DNA of 8,722 bases from an uncultured Oscillospiraceae bacterium (GTDB taxonomy: Bacteria > Bacillota > Clostridia > Oscillospirales > Ruminococcaceae): the NCBI GenBank assembly GCA_934466455.1, contig CAKSLF010000030.1, positions 1 to 8,722 on the forward strand, written 5' to 3'. Shown piece by piece: positions 6,644-8,722 of the stretch. Each line of letters starts with the position of its first letter. The first letter of the stretch is position 1. The notes under the pieces were generated by a model, which saw only the letters and a program-made list of their open reading frames with translations, was not told where the DNA came from and ran no database searches. A program made the position numbers and the translations under genes.

Positions 6644-6675
6644 CCCTCTCCGTGCTCAAACGAGCACGGAGAGGG
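6644..6675 (+). terminator. Strong intrinsic terminator
   Basis: A perfect 14-bp stem (6644-6657 with 6662-6675; CCCTCTCCGTGCTC) with loop AAAC, then CGTTTTCTGT. The word CCGTGCTCAAA of the left arm also occurs at 6621-6631, so the right arm has an alternative 8-bp partner. Confidence 0.88.
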
Positions 6676-6765
6676 CGTTTTCTGTATTCCGGGGGGCGGA
6701 ACGCAGCCATACAAAGAAAAAATTCCGCAAGGTTTTTCAATATTTCGCAAAAATATATTTTTGCC

Positions 6766-6794
6766 TTGAATATCATATCATTTTCTGTTAAAAT
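6766..6794 (+). promoter_or_regulatory. Sigma-A promoter of the TIM44-like operon
   Basis: TTGAAT (6766-6771), 17-nt spacer, TAAAAT (6789-6794) with TG one base upstream (extended -10). It lies about 35 nt before the TTG start of the gene. Confidence 0.8.
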
Positions 6795-6828
6795 CAAAGC
6801 AGAAATATATGGCAAGGGGGAATTTTAA

Positions 6829-7728
6829 TTGAAGAAAAGATTGTTTTGCCTTTTGGCAGCGGTTTTAATAGTCACAACGGTTTTTGCAACGGTGGGCTTT
6901 GCGGATTTCGGCGATTTTGCCGGCGGAAGCGACTGGGGTGGCTCCGATTGGGGCGGCTCAAGCTGGGATTCCGACTGGGACAGCAGCTCCGACTGGGACT
7001 ACGACTACTATTCAAGCAGCGGCAGCTCCGGAGGCGGCGACTTTATTTGGACTGCAATCGTCTTCGTTGCGATTGTCGTACTCGCCATTGTCGGAAATAA
7101 GAACGGCGGCTCCAGAAGAAGAGTAAATACCAATACTCAGCCCGCAAAACCGCTTGTCAACCGCCTTGATGAGCTTAAAAAGAAAGACCCGAACTTCAGC
7201 GAAGCGAAGTTCCTCGACGATGCCTCCAACCTTTATGTTCGTATGCAAAACTGCTGGACCGATAAGAACCTCGAGCCTATCCGTCCGCACCTTTCTGCGG
7301 AGCTTTATGCAAAATCCGAGGCGCAGATCGACGGCTATAAGCGCAGAAACGAAACCGACCATGTGGAGCGTGTTTCTGTCCTAAGCGCAAACATTGTAGG
7401 CTGCAACGCAGACAATGTAAACGATATAGTAACCGTGCAGATCGTCGCCCGCATTACGGATTATGTAACCGACGACAACACCGGAGCAATCATTCGCGGC
7501 AGCAAGAATAAGGAGCTGTTTATGACCTATCAGTGGACCTTTATCCGCAGCCTCGGAAAGACCACCGGCGCAGATGGCGGCATAGATTCCGAGCATTGCC
7601 CGAACTGCGGCGCACCGCTTGACCTAAACCGTTCTGCGGTTTGCAGCTATTGCGGCGCAACCATAACAAGCGGCGATTACGACTGGGTCGTTTCCAACAT
7701 CAAGGGTATAAGCCAGAGGAGCGTATAA
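6829..7728 (+). CDS. TIM44-like domain membrane protein with C-terminal zinc ribbon
   Basis: The 299-aa protein begins with a signal peptide (residues 1-25, ending GFA). A 46-residue outside segment of Gly, Ser, Asp and Trp follows, with tryptophans at 36, 41, 46, 50 and 56, then a single membrane helix (72-89), a basic stop-transfer GGSRRR, a TIM44-like domain at about 108-250 and a zinc ribbon CPNC...CSYC (C257, C260, C272, C275). This is the layout of proteins annotated in Clostridia as zinc-ribbon TIM44-like transport proteins; their biochemical role is not established, and transport is a name carried over from mitochondrial TIM44. The TTG start is supported by AAGGGGG (6814-6820), 8 nt upstream. 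Topology (loop outside, TIM44 and zinc ribbon inside) is inferred. It is the first gene of an operon with the CAT-like gene. Confidence 0.85.
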   Translation: MKKRLFCLLAAVLIVTTVFATVGFADFGDFAGGSDWGGSDWGGSSWDSDWDSSSDWDYDYYSSSGSSGGGDFIWTAIVFVAIVVLAIVGNKNGGSRRRVNTNTQPAKPLVNRLDELKKKDPNFSEAKFLDDASNLYVRMQNCWTDKNLEPIRPHLSAELYAKSEAQIDGYKRRNETDHVERVSVLSANIVGCNADNVNDIVTVQIVARITDYVTDDNTGAIIRGSKNKELFMTYQWTFIRSLGKTTGADGGIDSEHCPNCGAPLDLNRSAVCSYCGATITSGDYDWVVSNIKGISQRSV

Positions 7729-8357
7729 TGAACTGGGAATATGTCGATATGGAAAGCTTTCCCCGAAAAAGCCAGTTTGAGCATTTTTATAAAATGGCTT
7801 TTCCCTGCGTCGGCTTTACGGTAAATATGGATATTACCGAATTTCGCCGGGAGATAAAGGAAAAAGGCTATCCCTTTTTCCATACTCTCCTTTATCGGAC
7901 GATGGCTGCGCTGAACTCCGTTCCGCAGCTTCGCCAAAGGATAAAGGACGGAAAGGTTGTGCAGTACGATGTCTGCGAGCCGACCTATACCCTTGCGCTT
8001 CCGGACGAAAACTACTGCTATTGCCACCTTTCCTGCGATATGCCCTTTGAGGAATTTTTGCCCTATGCGGAAAAGCGCAAGGCAGAATCCCTTGAAAAGC
8101 GCAGTATGGACGACGGCGACGATTTTCTCGGCTATGTGTTTGTGTCCTCGGTTCCTTGGATAAGCTTTGTTGACGCAACCCAGCCTATGGATATTCCCGC
8201 CGACGGAATCCCGAGGATTCTTTTCGGAAAATTCTTTGAACAGGGCGAAAAGGTGCTTTTGCCGGTAAATATTCTTACCCACCACGCCCTTACGGACGGT
8301 TTTCACCTTTCTAAATTTTATCAAAAGCTGCAATCCCTTCTCGACGGAGAGGAATAA
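7728..8357 (+). CDS. Chloramphenicol acetyltransferase-like (CatA-fold) acyltransferase
   Basis: The 209-aa protein follows the chloramphenicol acetyltransferase pattern end to end: FPRK at 11-14 (R13 in the place of the structural Arg18), GYPFFHTLLY after the first third, the SSVPWISF oxyanion segment and the active-site HHALTDGFH, in which H186 is the catalytic base and D190 its structural partner. True CAT enzymes acetylate chloramphenicol with acetyl-CoA in the cytoplasm, but chromosomal relatives in Clostridia mostly have unknown substrates, and resistance should not be assumed. The ATG overlaps the stop of the TIM44-like gene (TAATG) with AGAGGAG at 7715-7721, 6 nt upstream, implying translational coupling. 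A longer in-frame start near 7641 would overlap the upstream gene and lacks a site. Confidence 0.88.
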   Translation: MNWEYVDMESFPRKSQFEHFYKMAFPCVGFTVNMDITEFRREIKEKGYPFFHTLLYRTMAALNSVPQLRQRIKDGKVVQYDVCEPTYTLALPDENYCYCHLSCDMPFEEFLPYAEKRKAESLEKRSMDDGDDFLGYVFVSSVPWISFVDATQPMDIPADGIPRILFGKFFEQGEKVLLPVNILTHHALTDGFHLSKFYQKLQSLLDGEE

Positions 8358-8383
8358 TACTGCTTATTTTCAAAAAGACGACG

Positions 8384-8417
8384 GCGGCTCCCGTATTCAC
8401 CGAAATACGGGAGCCGC
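8384..8417 (+). terminator. Terminator of the TIM44-like/CAT-like operon
   Basis: A perfect 14-bp stem (8384-8397 with 8404-8417; GCGGCTCCCGTATT) with a 6-nt loop, starting 27 nt after the stop. The T-run is short (TTT), so efficiency is uncertain. Confidence 0.75.
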
Positions 8418-8443
8418 TTTGCACTATGTTTACGCCGTATTTC

Positions 8444-8629
8444 TCGGTTCCCCTGTGCAAGCCACGCACAGAGGCTTTGCGGTGCATTTCTCGGCTCCCC
8501 CGTGCAAGTCCCGCACCCCGCCGACGGAGGACGAACCTCGGCTCCCCTGTGCAAGGGGAGCTGGATTTTTGCTCCGAAGGAGCAAAAAGACTGAGGGGTT
8601 GTATCCCCGACCGGAGAAAGCGTTTACAC
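8444..8629 (-). repeat. Mosaic intergenic repeat, copy 2 (inverted relative to copy 1)
   Basis: Read on the minus strand it has module A (8629 down to about 8545): GTGTAAACGC, the GGGG-ATACAA-CCCC hairpin, CTCAGTC, a 10-bp hairpin (TTTTTGCTCC-GAA-GGAGCAAAAA, 8566-8588, plus-strand reading) and AGCTCCCC-TTGCACA-GGGGAGC. Module B (8544-8471) follows. Three copies of a 19-nt word around TTGCACAGGGGA recur with a 47-nt period (plus-strand 8444, 8491, 8538). No gene is supported in 8358-8722. Confidence 0.8.
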
Positions 8630-8642
8630 CGTTTTCCAATAC

Positions 8643-8722
8643 CTCCGCCCCCTCCCCTTTAGGGGAGGTGCCGCCGCAGCGGCGGAGGGGGTTGTGATAT
8701 ACCGCTTACCTTACAGAGCGGC
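8643..8722 (-). repeat. GC-rich two-hairpin intergenic repeat, right copy, cut by the window end
   Basis: 8651-8722 is the exact reverse complement of 101-172, with partial similarity to 8641. It carries the same CCTCCCC/GGGGAGG and CCGCCG/CGGCGG hairpins. Its outer end is not visible. Confidence 0.85.

Noticed and set aside
7728..8357. Acquired chloramphenicol resistance gene
   Set aside because: The sequence is a divergent chromosomal CAT-fold relative in an operon with a TIM44-like gene and has no mobile-element context; the substrate is unknown.
8444..8555. CRISPR-like repeat-spacer array
   Set aside because: Only three imperfect units, intervals partly shared with the other repeat copy, no leader and no cas gene in the window.
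101..8722. Composite transposon bounded by the terminal inverted repeats
   Set aside because: The interior holds housekeeping genes (RNase J, RF3), no transposase or integrase is present, and base composition appears uniform.

Overview
The window looks like ordinary chromosome from a Clostridia-class Bacillota, most likely a gut-type Oscillospiraceae/Ruminococcaceae relative. The reasons are strong AGGAGG ribosome binding sites, two TTG starts, sigma-A type promoters, RNase J as a core ribonuclease, a TIM44-like protein with a zinc ribbon, and GC-rich two-hairpin intergenic repeats of the kind common in those genomes. The taxonomic placement is inference. I see no defence system, prophage, transposase, CRISPR array or tRNA/rRNA gene.

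Layout. Positions 1-286 hold a hairpin, a GC-rich palindromic repeat and the leader of the first gene. 287-2317 (+) encodes RNase J with an unusually long Lys/Pro-rich N-terminal extension. A terminator separates it from a convergent minus-strand block: a DNA-deoxyinosine glycosylase-like protein (2575-3069) and a four-helix membrane protein (3135-3590), with a very strong bidirectional hairpin between them. 3591-4067 has no gene and is mostly mosaic repeat. 4068-5648 (-) is peptide chain release factor 3 (prfC), preceded by a near-consensus promoter and a leader of about 140 nt with possible attenuator structure. Divergently, a perfect TTGACA-17-TATAAT promoter drives a short exported protein of unknown function (6037-6609, +), which ends in a strong terminator. 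A second good promoter then drives a two-gene operon: a TIM44-like/zinc-ribbon membrane protein (6829-7728) and a chloramphenicol-acetyltransferase-like protein (7728-8357) whose start overlaps the preceding stop by one base. After a terminator, 8418-8722 is again repeat.

How the genes relate. RNase J (RNA decay), RF3 (translation termination) and the glycosylase (base excision repair) are unrelated housekeeping functions in separate units. The only clear operon is TIM44-like plus CAT-like. The most unusual content is non-coding. A repeat is present as a 72-nt identical inverted copy at both ends of the window. A mosaic repeat (3760-4036 and, inverted, 8444-8629) carries a hairpin whose sequence differs between the copies while its pairing is kept.
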